Shown here: piece by piece, positions 14,875-23,734 of the stretch
Position numbering within the stretch: the stretch's first letter is position 1
Layout of the letters: each line of letters begins with the position of its first letter
IMG/VR virus record: IMGVR_UViG_3300027600_000049
Span: 1-59,110 of that record
DNA: 59,110 bases
Direction: 5' to 3' (one strand)
Origin: a virus
Position numbers and translations under genes: made by a program
The notes under the pieces: generated by a model
Told to the model about the DNA's origin: nothing
The model's database searches: none
Seen by the model: only the letters and a program-made list of their open reading frames with translations

Positions 14875-17268
14875 ATGGACATTGCAAAATCACTCTATGC
14901 TGCTCCCCAGGGTCTTGAGGCATTAGATATGCCGGACATGGAGATTGAAATTGAAAACCCAGATGCTGTTACCGTAGGTATTGATGGGATTGAAATTTCT
15001 TTGGAGCCCGAACGTGAGGAAAAAGAGGGTGAGGAATTTGACTCTAATCTGGCTGAATTCATGGATGAGGGTGAGCTAGAAAAAGTCGGGGCAGATATTG
15101 TAGATATGGTCGAGGCGGACATTAACTCCCGAAAAGATTGGGTGGAGATGCTTGTCAAGGGCTTGGAAGTTTTGGGCATGAAGTATGAAGAAAGAACAGA
15201 GCCTTGGAATGGGGCTTGTGGTGTTTTCTCTACTATCCTGACCGAAGCGGCTGTAAGGTTCCAGAGTGAAACAATCATTGAAACGTTTCCAGCACAGGGG
15301 CCGGTCAAGACAGAAATTATCGGAGCAATCAGTAAGCTAAAAGAAGATGCTGCCGAGCGCGTGCGCACTGATATGAATTATCAGTTGACTGAGGCGATGC
15401 CTGAGTACCGCCCTGAACATGAAAGAATGTTGTTTAACTTAGGGCTAAGTGGATCGGCTTTTAAGAAAGTCTACTTTGATCCGGCCCTGGGAAGACAGAC
15501 CTCTATATATATACCTGCGGAAGATGTGATCATTCCTTACGGGTCTAGTGGAGCTAGAACGGCTGAGCGTGTGACGCACGTTATGCGCAAGACAAAGAAC
15601 GATATACGCAAATTACAAGCGGCAGGATTCTATAGAGATGTGGATCTAGGGGATCCTGTTGCTATACATACTGACGTAGAGAAAAAGAAAGCCGAGGAGC
15701 AAGGCTACTCTTTGACTGACGATGATCGGTATCAGATTTATGAAGTGCAGATCGATTACGAAATGCCTGGGTATGAAGATGAAGATGAAATCGCATTACC
15801 TTACATTGTGTCGATAGATGCCGGGACGGGTAAGGTTTTGTCGATCTATCGTAACTACGATGAAGAAGACGTAATGCGTTTGAAGCGTCAGCACATGGTT
15901 CAGTATGACTACGTTCCTGGGTTTGGTGCTTATGGATTTGGCTACATACATTTGATTGGCGGATATGCACGGGCTGGTACATCGCTGATTCGTCAGTTGA
16001 TCGATGCTGGTACGTTGAGCAATCTACCCGGCGGATTGAAGTCGCGTGGTTTACGAGTGAAAGGTGACGATACACCGATCTCTCCTGGCGAGTTCAGGGA
16101 TGTAGACGTTCCTAGCGGGTCGATTAAAGATAACATCATGGCTCTTCCTTATAAGGAACCGAGTCAAGTATTGGCTGGTTTGTTAGAGCGCATTACTGAT
16201 GAGGGTCGTAGATTGGGATCTATTGCTGACATGAAGGTCAGTGATATGAGCGCAAATGCTCCTGTGGGTACTACGCTGGCTTTGCTTGAGAGGCAGTTAA
16301 AAACGATGTCTGCTGTGCAGGCCCGTGTGCATTTCTCAATGAAGCAGGAATTCAAAATCCTGAAGAGCATTATCCGTGACTATGCTCCGAAAGAGTATGA
16401 GTACGATCCTGAGAGCGGGAACCGTAAAGCCAAGCAAGAAGACTATGACATGGTGGAAGTAATTCCAGTGTCAGACCCTAACTCTGCAACGATGGCCCAG
16501 CGGATCATGCAGTATCAGGCGATCATTCAGTTGTCGCAGCAGGCTCCACAGATTTATAACTTGCCCCAGTTGCACCGTCAAATGATTGAAGTGCTGGGAG
16601 TGAAGAATGCAGACAAGCTAGTTCCCACTAAGGATGATCAGAAGCCACGAGATCCGATCAGTGAAAACATGGCTTTCTTGAGAGGCGAACCCACCAAGGC
16701 GTTTATCTATCAAGACCAAGATGCTCACATCATGGCGCATCAATCATTTATGCAAGATCCAATGATTGCAGCGACTATTGGTCAGAACCCAATGGCCCAG
16801 CAGATGCAAGCTGCGATCATGGCGCACATAGCAGAACACTTGGCATTCAAATATCGCAAGGATGTTGAAGAACAAGTTGGCGTTCCTCTGCCTAATCCAG
16901 ATGCTGATTTGCCGGAAGATGTTGAAGTGCAGTTGTCCCGTTTGGTGGCTCAAGGCTCACAGCAGCTTATGCAGGCCAACCAAGCCAAGGGTCAGCAGCA
17001 GCAAGCTGAGCAAGCTGCACAAGATCCTTTGATTCAAATTCAACAAGCCGAGTTGGAGATTAAGAAGGCCGATGTGCAACGCAAGACGCAGAAGGATCAG
17101 ATTGATTCACAGATCTCTATGGAGAAGTTGCAGCTTGAGAAGCAGAGAATTGATGGCGACATTGCCAAAGAGATGAAACGTATCCAATCCCAGGAATTGC
17201 AAGCCAAGGCACGCATTGAATCAGACATGGTTATTCGGCAATTGGAGTCAATGAAGGGTAAAGAGTAA
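14875..17268 (+). CDS. Portal protein, P22-like, 797 aa
   Basis: Forms the dodecameric DNA entry ring at one capsid vertex. The size, an acidic N-terminus, a central YRPEHERMLFNLGLSGSAFKKVYFDP and a long helical Gln-rich C-terminus (about 660-797, coiled-coil barrel) fit the P22-type portal family rather than the HK97 type. Position directly after terL supports it. The last base overlaps the next ATG (TAATG). Confidence 0.88.
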   Translation: MDIAKSLYAAPQGLEALDMPDMEIEIENPDAVTVGIDGIEISLEPEREEKEGEEFDSNLAEFMDEGELEKVGADIVDMVEADINSRKDWVEMLVKGLEVLGMKYEERTEPWNGACGVFSTILTEAAVRFQSETIIETFPAQGPVKTEIIGAISKLKEDAAERVRTDMNYQLTEAMPEYRPEHERMLFNLGLSGSAFKKVYFDPALGRQTSIYIPAEDVIIPYGSSGARTAERVTHVMRKTKNDIRKLQAAGFYRDVDLGDPVAIHTDVEKKKAEEQGYSLTDDDRYQIYEVQIDYEMPGYEDEDEIALPYIVSIDAGTGKVLSIYRNYDEEDVMRLKRQHMVQYDYVPGFGAYGFGYIHLIGGYARAGTSLIRQLIDAGTLSNLPGGLKSRGLRVKGDDTPISPGEFRDVDVPSGSIKDNIMALPYKEPSQVLAGLLERITDEGRRLGSIADMKVSDMSANAPVGTTLALLERQLKTMSAVQARVHFSMKQEFKILKSIIRDYAPKEYEYDPESGNRKAKQEDYDMVEVIPVSDPNSATMAQRIMQYQAIIQLSQQAPQIYNLPQLHRQMIEVLGVKNADKLVPTKDDQKPRDPISENMAFLRGEPTKAFIYQDQDAHIMAHQSFMQDPMIAATIGQNPMAQQMQAAIMAHIAEHLAFKYRKDVEEQVGVPLPNPDADLPEDVEVQLSRLVAQGSQQLMQANQAKGQQQQAEQAAQDPLIQIQQAELEIKKADVQRKTQKDQIDSQISMEKLQLEKQRIDGDIAKEMKRIQSQELQAKARIESDMVIRQLESMKGKE

Positions 17269-17465
17269 TGGATGTAAAACTGGCAGATGTTTTGAACAAG
17301 AAGATTCAAGAACACATAAATCAACATCTAGGAGTGCTGAGTGATGGCGTAGCTAAAGACTACGCTCATTACAAAGAGCTGTGCGGAGCAATCCGAGGTC
17401 TGCAAACCGCACAGATGGAAATCAATGACCTTGTGCGGAAACTAAAGGATGATGATGATGACTGA
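17268..17465 (+). CDS. Hypothetical head-operon protein, 65 aa
   Basis: MDVKLADVLNKKIQEHINQ, then LCGAIRGLQTAQMEINDLVRK and a KDDDDD tail. All-helical with a likely coiled coil; small proteins of this form often follow the portal gene in phages. Role unknown. Coupled upstream (TAATG) and overlapping the co-chaperonin gene. Confidence 0.65.
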   Translation: MDVKLADVLNKKIQEHINQHLGVLSDGVAKDYAHYKELCGAIRGLQTAQMEINDLVRKLKDDDDD

Positions 17466-17856
17466 GTTTGATGTTCAAGCCGTAGATTTGTCGGGCATTT
17501 TGAATGCTTCGGCGGATGAAAAGGCGAAACAGGTGCCAGATCCAGCTACATACCACTTGTTATGTGTCCTACCTGACATTGATGATGAGTATGAAAGCGG
17601 TTTGGTGAAGGCAAACACGACCATGCACTTTGAAGAGTTACTGTCACCAGTGCTTTTTGTCGTGAAAATGGGGCCAGATGCCTTCAAAGACGATAAAAGG
17701 TTCCCTTCTGGGCCTTCCTGCAAGGTGGGAGACTTTGTGTTGGTTAGACCCAACACTGGTACTCGCATCAAAATCCACGGAAAAGAGTTCCGAATCATCA
17801 ATGATGACTCTGTTGAGGCCGTTGTGCAAGATCCCCGTGGCGTAACACGGGTGTAA
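17449..17856 (+). CDS. GroES-like co-chaperonin, about 135 aa
   Basis: Predicted lid protein for a GroEL-type chaperonin, helping capsid subunits fold. HLLCVLPDIDDEYESGLVKAN at 36-56 corresponds to the GroES start and mobile-loop region. CKVGDFVLVRPNTGTRIKI, then KEFRIINDDSVEAVVQ (91-127), closely follows the GroES beta-barrel end (vGD.Vl..ya.te.k..g.e...l...dilav). Phage co-chaperonins such as T4 gp31 are known. Four ATGs in a row (17449-17460) sit after AAAGG; the third or fourth has the best spacing. No GroEL partner is in the window, so the host one would be used. Confidence 0.75.
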   Translation: MMMMTEFDVQAVDLSGILNASADEKAKQVPDPATYHLLCVLPDIDDEYESGLVKANTTMHFEELLSPVLFVVKMGPDAFKDDKRFPSGPSCKVGDFVLVRPNTGTRIKIHGKEFRIINDDSVEAVVQDPRGVTRV

Positions 17857-17865
17857 GGAGCAAAA

Positions 17866-18816
17866 ATGGAAAAAACTGAGTACAAATTCCCCGATGAGAT
17901 GGATAAAAAGGCCAAAAAGGGTGATGAAGAGCAGGAAATTAAGATCGAAATTGAAGCCGAGGGTGAAGCCGAGGTAGAAATTGTCGATGACACGCCCAAA
18001 AACAGCAAAAAGATGGAGGAACCTCCTAAAGATGCTGATGAAGAGGAGCTTTCGCAGTACGGCGAGAAGGTCAGACGGCGGATACAGCACCTACAAAAGG
18101 GCTATCACGAGGAAAAACGCCGTACCGAACAGGCTCTGAAGGAGAGAGAAGAGGCTATTCGGGTGGCTCAAACCATCGTAGAAGAGAACAAAAAGCTCAA
18201 AGGATCCCTTAATCAAGGGCAGAATGCTCTGCTGGAGCAGGCCAAAAAGTCTGTTGCTGCGGAGATGGAGGAAGCCCGGCGCAAGTACAAAGAGGCGTAT
18301 GAAGCTGGAGATTCTCAGGCTTTAGTAGAGGCGCAGGAAGATTTGACATCCACCAAGATAAAACTTGACCGGGTGAACAATTTTAAGCCCGCCTCTTTAC
18401 AAGAAGAAGAAACTTCGGTAACAATACCGCAAAGTTCGCCTCCCACGGATCCCAAAGCGGAAAAGTGGAGAGAAACGAATCTTTGGTTTGGGTCGGACGA
18501 TGAGATGACTGGCTTTGCGCTTGTACTCCACAACAAGCTAGTCAAAAATGGAGTGGATCCGACTTCAGATGATTACTACGAGAAGGTAAATTCTCGTATG
18601 CGCCAAGTGTTCCCAGATGCCTTCGAATCTGAGGATCCCGCTGAGAAGCCTGAAAAGGAAGAACGGCGAACAAAATCGAATGTGGTTGCGCCAGCAACGA
18701 GAAGCTCTGCCCCTAAAAAGGTTGTGCTAACTCAAACCCAAGTAAATATCGCCAAACGTCTGGGCGTTCCTTTGGAACTCTATGCGCGTAAGGTTGCGGA
18801 ACAAATGAGGACTTAA
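17866..18816 (+). CDS. Capsid scaffolding protein, 316 aa
   Basis: Assembly scaffold that leaves before DNA packaging. Features: a very acidic disordered N-terminus, a long coiled coil about 60-160, and a basic C-terminal helix (VNIAKRLGVPLELYARKVAEQM) that in this family contacts the capsid protein. Place between portal and capsid genes is as expected. AAGGAGCAAAA precedes the ATG. Confidence 0.85.
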   Translation: MEKTEYKFPDEMDKKAKKGDEEQEIKIEIEAEGEAEVEIVDDTPKNSKKMEEPPKDADEEELSQYGEKVRRRIQHLQKGYHEEKRRTEQALKEREEAIRVAQTIVEENKKLKGSLNQGQNALLEQAKKSVAAEMEEARRKYKEAYEAGDSQALVEAQEDLTSTKIKLDRVNNFKPASLQEEETSVTIPQSSPPTDPKAEKWRETNLWFGSDDEMTGFALVLHNKLVKNGVDPTSDDYYEKVNSRMRQVFPDAFESEDPAEKPEKEERRTKSNVVAPATRSSAPKKVVLTQTQVNIAKRLGVPLELYARKVAEQMRT

Positions 18817-18818
18817 AA

Positions 18819-19277
18819 ATGACAGATGCAGTACAAACTCGCGCTAAGCGGGAAACCGAAAGCCGTGCAGGAGCAGAGCGTCCCCGTAAATGGGCACCTC
18901 CCCAACTTCTACCTGACCCTCATCCAGAGGATGGGTATGCGTTCCGTTGGATCCGCTTAAGCACACTTGGTACTTCAGATGCTCTGAATATTTCCTCGAA
19001 ACTCCGTGAAGGATGGGAGCCAGTAAAAGCATCAGAACACCCCGAAATTCGTTTGATGGGCGGACAAGCTAACCGCTTCCCAGACAGTATTGAGATCGGT
19101 GGATTGTTGCTTTGCAAAACCCCAGTGGAATTTACTATAGACCGTGATGCGTATTTTGCTAATCAGGCAGATGCACAGATGGCCTCGGTGGATAACACCT
19201 TCATGCGAGAAAGTGATCCTCGGATGCCTATGTTCAAAGAACGTAGCACCAAGGTCGTTTTTGGTAAAGGTCTTTAA
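18819..19277 (+). CDS. Conserved virion-region protein, 152 aa
   Basis: Lies between scaffold and capsid genes. Conserved-looking segments include FRWIRLSTLGTSDALNISSK, GWEPVKASEHPE and ERSTKVVFGKG. Similar short proteins occur at this place in podovirus-like environmental phages; the role is unknown, perhaps capsid assembly. Start is two bases after the scaffold stop. Confidence 0.65.
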   Translation: MTDAVQTRAKRETESRAGAERPRKWAPPQLLPDPHPEDGYAFRWIRLSTLGTSDALNISSKLREGWEPVKASEHPEIRLMGGQANRFPDSIEIGGLLLCKTPVEFTIDRDAYFANQADAQMASVDNTFMRESDPRMPMFKERSTKVVFGKGL

Positions 19278-19296
19278 CTTTTTTGGAGCTTAAAAC

Positions 19297-19893
19297 ATGG
19301 CTTATCCCACTGTCTCAGCACCTTATGGCCTAAAGCCCATCAATTCAATTGATGGCAAGCCATACGCTGGTGCTTTCCGACAGATTCCCGTTGCCGCTTC
19401 TTTTGGCACTGCTATCTTCTCTGGAGATACGGTTCAAATCGACAGCACCGGCTATCTGATTCTCTCAACTACCACTAACTCTGGCACTATTGTCGGCGTG
19501 TGTGTCGGCGGTCAATATGTGAACTCCAGCGGTCAAACCGTTGAAGGTCAGTATTTGCCTGCTTCCATTAGCACCTCGGCTAACCCCGCTTATGCGTATG
19601 TTGTTGATGACCAGCAAGCACTTTTCAAAGTGGCTGTTGTGTCTTCTGGCACTACCATGAGCTCCGCAGGTCGTACCGTTGTCGGCACAAACTTGGCTTT
19701 GGTTCTCAACGCTGGAAGCACTACCACTGGTAACTCTGCTTTCGCTGTGACCTTGACCGGTGCAGGCACTACCGCCACTATCCCAATCCGTGTGATCGAT
19801 GTTGTGCCTGAGACTGCTACCGCAGCTGACACTTACACCGAATTGTTGGTGAAAATCAACACTCACCAATATAACAACACCACTGGTGTTTAA
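19297..19893 (+). CDS. Putative capsid decoration/head protein, 198 aa
   Basis: MAYPTVSAPYGLKPINSIDGKPYAG is a start seen in small head proteins of environmental podoviruses. The rest is beta-rich and Thr/Ser/Gly-rich, as in capsid surface proteins. Upstream of the major capsid gene and spaced like it. Assigned by composition and place. Confidence 0.65.
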   Translation: MAYPTVSAPYGLKPINSIDGKPYAGAFRQIPVAASFGTAIFSGDTVQIDSTGYLILSTTTNSGTIVGVCVGGQYVNSSGQTVEGQYLPASISTSANPAYAYVVDDQQALFKVAVVSSGTTMSSAGRTVVGTNLALVLNAGSTTTGNSAFAVTLTGAGTTATIPIRVIDVVPETATAADTYTELLVKINTHQYNNTTGV

Positions 19894-19903
19894 GGAGTAA
19901 GAA

Positions 19904-20815
19904 ATGGCAATTTCACGCGCACAACTGCTCAAGGAACTGCTCCCCGGCCTAAACGCTTTGTTTGGTTTGGAGTACGCTAAATACGGCGAAGAGCATAAAG
20001 AGATCTACGAAACCGAAACCTCGGAACGTAGCTTTGAAGAAGAAACGAAACTGTCTGGTTTCTCTGCTGCACCTGTCAAGAACGAAGGCTCTGCCATCGC
20101 TTATGACAATGCTCAGGAAGCGTGGACGGCTCGTTACAACCACGAAACCATCGCTATGGGCTTCTCCATCACGGAAGAAGCAGTGGAAGACAACTTGTAT
20201 GACTCGTTGTCCAGCCGCTACACCAAAGCTCTGGCCCGTGGTATGGCTTACACCAAGCAGGTCAAGGCCGCTTATGTGTTGAACAATGCGTTCACCACTA
20301 CAGTGACCTACGGTGACGGCGTTACCTTGTGTAGCACCGCCCACCCCTTGATCTCTGGTGGCGTTAACAGCAATCGCCCCTCCACTGGCGCTGACTTGAA
20401 TGAGACTTCTCTTGAGAATGCCGTCATTCAAATCGCAGGCTGGACGGATGAGCGTGGTTTGTTGATTGCAGCCAAGCCCAAGAAGTTGGTCGTTCCTCCT
20501 TCTTTGATGTTCGTTGCTACTCGTCTGTTGGAAACCGAACTCCGTGTCGGCACCACTGACAACGATGTCAACGCATTGAAGAACAATGGCTCGATTCCAG
20601 AAGGTTACTGCGTTAACCACTATCTGACCGACACCAACGCTTGGTTCCTGATGACTGACGTACCTAACGGTCTGAAGCACTTCATCCGTACCCCGCTGCA
20701 AAACAGCATGGACGGTGACTTCGACACTGGTAACGTTCGTTACAAGGCCCGTGAGCGTTACAGCTTCGGCGTGTCTGACCCTCTGGGCATCTTCGGATCA
20801 CCCGGTTCGTCTTGA
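19904..20815 (+). CDS. Major capsid protein, 303 aa
   Basis: Forms the capsid shell. Matches the Mu gpT-like branch of the HK97 fold: N-arm, CSTAHPLISGG near 142-152, a helix with TSLENAVIQIAGW, PKKLVVPPSLMFVATRLLETE, and NAWFLMTDV. GGAGTAAGAA precedes the ATG. A strong terminator follows it, separating the head operon from the next one. A Mu-type capsid beside a P22-type portal is a mosaic combination. Confidence 0.88.
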   Translation: MAISRAQLLKELLPGLNALFGLEYAKYGEEHKEIYETETSERSFEEETKLSGFSAAPVKNEGSAIAYDNAQEAWTARYNHETIAMGFSITEEAVEDNLYDSLSSRYTKALARGMAYTKQVKAAYVLNNAFTTTVTYGDGVTLCSTAHPLISGGVNSNRPSTGADLNETSLENAVIQIAGWTDERGLLIAAKPKKLVVPPSLMFVATRLLETELRVGTTDNDVNALKNNGSIPEGYCVNHYLTDTNAWFLMTDVPNGLKHFIRTPLQNSMDGDFDTGNVRYKARERYSFGVSDPLGIFGSPGSS

Positions 20816-20853
20816 TAAATCCCAGTACGGTAGAGGTGACTGGCCTGCCACTA

Positions 20854-20877
20854 GGGCTCCTTCGGGAGCCCTTTTTA
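20854..20877 (+). terminator. Intrinsic terminator after the capsid gene
   Basis: GGGCTCC, loop TTCG, GGAGCCC (20854-20871), then a TTTTTATTT run. Perfect 7-base GC-rich stem with a stable tetraloop. Confidence 0.9.
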
Positions 20878-20881
20878 TTTG

Positions 20882-20910
20882 TTGCACACCATTTAAAAGC
20901 ATGATATATT
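20882..20910 (+). promoter_or_regulatory. Sigma-70-type promoter after the capsid terminator
   Basis: TTGCAC (20882-20887), exactly 17 bases, TATATT (20905-20910). Placed right after the terminator, it restarts transcription for the tail and virion genes. Confidence 0.75.
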
Positions 20911-20919
20911 GCTTCTAAA

Positions 20920-20976
20920 CCGGGAATCCCGGCGTATCAAACAGTCCCGGCTGACTGTCATGCAAGATTGATACGC
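20920..20976 (+). promoter_or_regulatory. Structured 5' leader of the second virion operon
   Basis: Within the predicted transcript: a hairpin CCGGG-AAT-CCCGG (20920-20932), then a 9-base stem GCGTATCAA (20932-20940) / TTGATACGC (20968-20976). The longer stem encloses an adjacent 6-base hairpin ACAGTC/GACTGT (20941-20958) and nine unpaired bases. The first hairpin and long stem share one base, so they may be alternatives. It ends 10 bases before the ribosome site. Role unknown: translation control or transcript stability. Confidence 0.55.
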
Positions 20977-20998
20977 TTTAACGCATGGAGAATTGAAT

Positions 20999-21523
20999 AT
21001 GGGTTTCGCTACTCACCTTGGCCCCTGGCTGTTGGGCACTGTTCGTAACACTACCGGCACCACTGTCGGCACGATTGAAAACTGCGGTGCAACCGTTGTT
21101 TCTCAAACCTTCAAAAAGAACTACACCGGTCAGGCCGCATCGGCTACCACCGACACCATTTGTGTTTTGCCTGCTGGCGCACAAATCGTTGACATCCTGA
21201 TTGATACCACTGTTGCGTTTACCGGCTCAACCGCCGCCAACGTCAGCATTGGTGACGGCACAACCGCCGCCTTGTACTGGGCCGCTACTGACGTAACTTC
21301 CGCTGGCCGTGCGGCTATCAGCAACGCAGCCGCCAAATTGGGCGCATGGTGTGGCGTGACTTCAACTGCTTCGCCTAACGGGATTGGTATTGGCGCAACG
21401 GACGTTAAAGTGATTGCCACCATGACTCCTACCGTGGCCGCAGTGACCGCAGGTACTGTGCAGTACACCATCATGTACGTTGTTGCCGACTCTAACGGTT
21501 CGCAGTTCCCAGCATCCGCTTAA
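20999..21523 (+). CDS. Putative virion surface protein, 174 aa
   Basis: Beta-rich, Ala/Thr/Gly-rich (TGTTVGTIENCGATVV, GAQIVDILIDTTVAFTG), like capsid decoration or head-fibre proteins. It has its own promoter and terminator, so probably a high-copy virion part. ATG at 20999 has GGAG 8 bases ahead. No family named with confidence. Confidence 0.65.
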   Translation: MGFATHLGPWLLGTVRNTTGTTVGTIENCGATVVSQTFKKNYTGQAASATTDTICVLPAGAQIVDILIDTTVAFTGSTAANVSIGDGTTAALYWAATDVTSAGRAAISNAAAKLGAWCGVTSTASPNGIGIGATDVKVIATMTPTVAAVTAGTVQYTIMYVVADSNGSQFPASA

Positions 21524-21531
21524 TTGATCCA

Positions 21532-21554
21532 GGGGGCTTCGGCCCCCACTTTTT
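21532..21554 (+). terminator. Intrinsic terminator
   Basis: GGGGGC-TTCG-GCCCCC (21532-21547) followed by ACTTTTT. Perfect 6-base GC stem with a stable tetraloop and a short T run; likely partial termination since no new promoter was seen before the next gene. Confidence 0.75.
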
Positions 21555-21566
21555 AGGAGATTGATT

Positions 21567-22073
21567 ATGGGAATGCAAACTGACGTTAAATCAGGACACC
21601 TTAACAACTCAGGGTTTGTTGTTTTAGGGCGAAACAGGCTCAAAGCTGTTTCTATGGTTGGCACAGCCACGGCTGGAACACTGGACATCTTTGACACCGC
21701 CACAGCACCCGTTTCTGCGACATATGAGAGGGCGGCTACGCTTATCACTGTTACCAAGACCGCTCACGGATTGGTTACTGGGGATGTAGTTGGGCTTGCC
21801 TTTGCAACAGCCAGTGGGTCTTCAGGCACGAACGGCAACTACTCGATTACACGCACAGGCGCAAACACGTTTACCGTCACAGACATTAACTCTGGGACTA
21901 TTGTTGCTGGAACGGCGGCTGTATACGCATCACTGTGGCTTGCCAGCTACGATACTGGTGCGGCTGACTTGTTTGGTAATTTTGCGTTGATTCCCGGCGA
22001 AGGAATACTGGTTAAAAACGGTATTTACTTGAGCATGAGCAACCTACTTTCCGCTAATATTTACTATGGCTGA
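21567..22073 (+). CDS. Putative virion protein, 168 aa
   Basis: Beta-rich structural-type protein; TLITVTKTAHGLVTGDVVGL, then NGNYSITRTGANTFTVTD, is a small module common in phage tail and head proteins. AGGAGA lies upstream of the ATG at 21567. Its end overlaps the glycosyltransferase start by 8 bases. Confidence 0.65.
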   Translation: MGMQTDVKSGHLNNSGFVVLGRNRLKAVSMVGTATAGTLDIFDTATAPVSATYERAATLITVTKTAHGLVTGDVVGLAFATASGSSGTNGNYSITRTGANTFTVTDINSGTIVAGTAAVYASLWLASYDTGAADLFGNFALIPGEGILVKNGIYLSMSNLLSANIYYG

Positions 22074-22809
22074 TAAAAGCTTCAACTTGGTGGGGCGCAA
22101 GCTTATGATTGCGATCCCTTGCTATGACGGCAAGGTCAACATCAAGACCGCTTTTGCCATAGCGCAACTCGTTCCCAAGTTGGACAAGATGGGTGTTGTC
22201 ATTCATTTGGTACACCTGTCTGGATGCTCAATCATCACCAAAGCACGGAACAAGCTGGTATCCAACTTCATGGATTCAGACTGTACCGATCTGCTGTTTG
22301 TGGATGCCGATGTCGTCATCAATGTGGATGCAGTAACACGGCTGTTAGCCTTGGCTACTGACCGGGACGTTGTGGCTGGAACGTATCCCCGCAGGGCAGC
22401 AGATGCCAAATTCTTCTTAGACTTTTACCTGGATGAACACAACCAGTTAGAGTTTGATGAGAACGGCCTGATGCGTGTGGAGAGCGTAGCGACAGGCTTT
22501 ATGCTGATTCGCCGCCATGTGATTGAATCCATGATCGCAGCCCATCCTGAGTGGAAGTACAAGGGTGACGGAGATGGATCAGATGAGTATGCCGTCTTTG
22601 ACTTTGCCATCATTGATGGCGAATACATTGGCGAGGATTACCTGTTCTGCCGCAGGGCCAGGGAGCATGGATTCAAGATCTATCTGGATCCGATGATCAG
22701 CCTGCCACACATTGGCACACAAGAATTCACCCGTAACTTTGAGCAAGATGCTTTGCAGCCGTTGCTCAAAGAACACGCAAAACTGCACTTGAAAGTGGCA
22801 AATGGCTAG
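22066..22809 (+). CDS. Glycosyltransferase, GT-A fold, 247 aa
   Basis: Transfers sugar from a nucleotide sugar. KLMIAIPCYDGKVN at the start, ARNKLVSNFMDSDCTDLLFVDADVVI near 70-95 (DAD metal site) and a late GEDYLFCRRAREHGFKIYLDP with H...G fit a GT2-like enzyme. In phages such enzymes modify host surface sugars, phage DNA or virion proteins; lying among virion genes suggests virion or receptor modification, but this is a guess. Confidence 0.82.
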   Translation: MADKSFNLVGRKLMIAIPCYDGKVNIKTAFAIAQLVPKLDKMGVVIHLVHLSGCSIITKARNKLVSNFMDSDCTDLLFVDADVVINVDAVTRLLALATDRDVVAGTYPRRAADAKFFLDFYLDEHNQLEFDENGLMRVESVATGFMLIRRHVIESMIAAHPEWKYKGDGDGSDEYAVFDFAIIDGEYIGEDYLFCRRAREHGFKIYLDPMISLPHIGTQEFTRNFEQDALQPLLKEHAKLHLKVANG

Positions 22810-23044
22810 CCCAGCATGGCAACGCAAAGAAGGCAAGAACCCAAGTGGTGGTTTAAACGCCAAGGGTCGGGCCTCTGCGAAAAAACAGGGTATGAATCTG
22901 AAGCCTCCTCAACCAGAGGGCGGCAGCAGGCGAGACTCTTTCTGTGCAAGGATGACTGGGATGAAAAAGAAGCTCACATCCGAGAAGACGGCCAAAGATC
23001 CAAACAGTCGGATTAATAAAGCATTGCACGCTTGGAATTGTTAA
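22802..23044 (+). CDS. DUF6321-like phage protein, 80 aa
   Basis: KEGKNPSGGLNAKGRASA, then LKPPQPEGGSRRDSFCARM, TGMKKKLTSEKTA and DPNSRINKALHAWNC, closely match the DUF6321 family of small basic phage proteins. Very basic; may bind DNA in the virion. Overlaps the previous gene by 8 bases. Confidence 0.8.
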   Translation: MASPAWQRKEGKNPSGGLNAKGRASAKKQGMNLKPPQPEGGSRRDSFCARMTGMKKKLTSEKTAKDPNSRINKALHAWNC

Positions 23045-23063
23045 AACCTATCAAGGAGTAATT

Positions 23064-23732
23064 ATGAAGAAGATGAAACGTTTCGCTGGTCCAGAGGGAA
23101 GCATGATCGGTGGCGCAGAAGATGAGCGCCCTGCGCCTACTGGTATGTCTGAAGCAACGCAACTTGCGCCGGAAGTTACTGTAATTAACGAAAAGACGGG
23201 CGTAAAAGGCGACAAAGGAAATCGCATCGTGACAAAAGAAGAATTAAAAGCTTCTGGTTTGTCATTGCGTGACTTTTTAAACAAAGAGCGTGGCTTAACT
23301 CGCCGTGGTGAATCTGCTCCGGCAAAACCTGCCGCCAAAACTGAAAAAGCTCCTGCAAAACCTGCTCCCAAAGCGGAGGAACCAGTCAAATCTGCACCTA
23401 AAACATCGGAAACTAAGCGTGGGTTTGGCCCATACGGCGTATTTGCTGGGCCTAGCGATGAAGAAAAAGCGGCAACATATGCTCGTTATGAAGAGAATCG
23501 CAAGAAAATGGGTGCCACGGCTGCGCCAAGTGGTTCAGGCAAAATAGCGGATTCTGATTATGCAAAGTCTGTGCGATCTTCACAGGCTGCTAGTGCTGAT
23601 AGCGGGCCGCTTGGTAAGCGTATTCGTGAAGCTCTGGGCTCATCCTACAAAACTGGTGGAAGCGTTTCCAAGGCATCTAGTCGTGCCGATGGTATTGCTC
23701 AGCGTGGTAAAACTCGCGGAAAGATGTGCTAA
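23064..23732 (+). CDS. Hypothetical virion-associated protein with RADGIAQRGKTRGK tail, 222 aa
   Basis: A Lys/Ala/Pro-rich, mostly disordered protein (KPAAKTEKAPAKPAPK) that ends ASSRADGIAQRGKTRGKMC. The same C-terminal tail ends the next gene and is near the end of the one at 24338. AAGGAG at 23050 before the ATG. Function unknown; the conserved tail may be a docking or packaging signal. Confidence 0.65.
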   Translation: MKKMKRFAGPEGSMIGGAEDERPAPTGMSEATQLAPEVTVINEKTGVKGDKGNRIVTKEELKASGLSLRDFLNKERGLTRRGESAPAKPAAKTEKAPAKPAPKAEEPVKSAPKTSETKRGFGPYGVFAGPSDEEKAATYARYEENRKKMGATAAPSGSGKIADSDYAKSVRSSQAASADSGPLGKRIREALGSSYKTGGSVSKASSRADGIAQRGKTRGKMC

Positions 23733-23734
23733 TC

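Noticed and set aside
15278-15293. AAACGTTTCC sequence in the portal gene as a dyad copy
   Set aside because: Only about 12 of 16 bases match and the left arm is lost.
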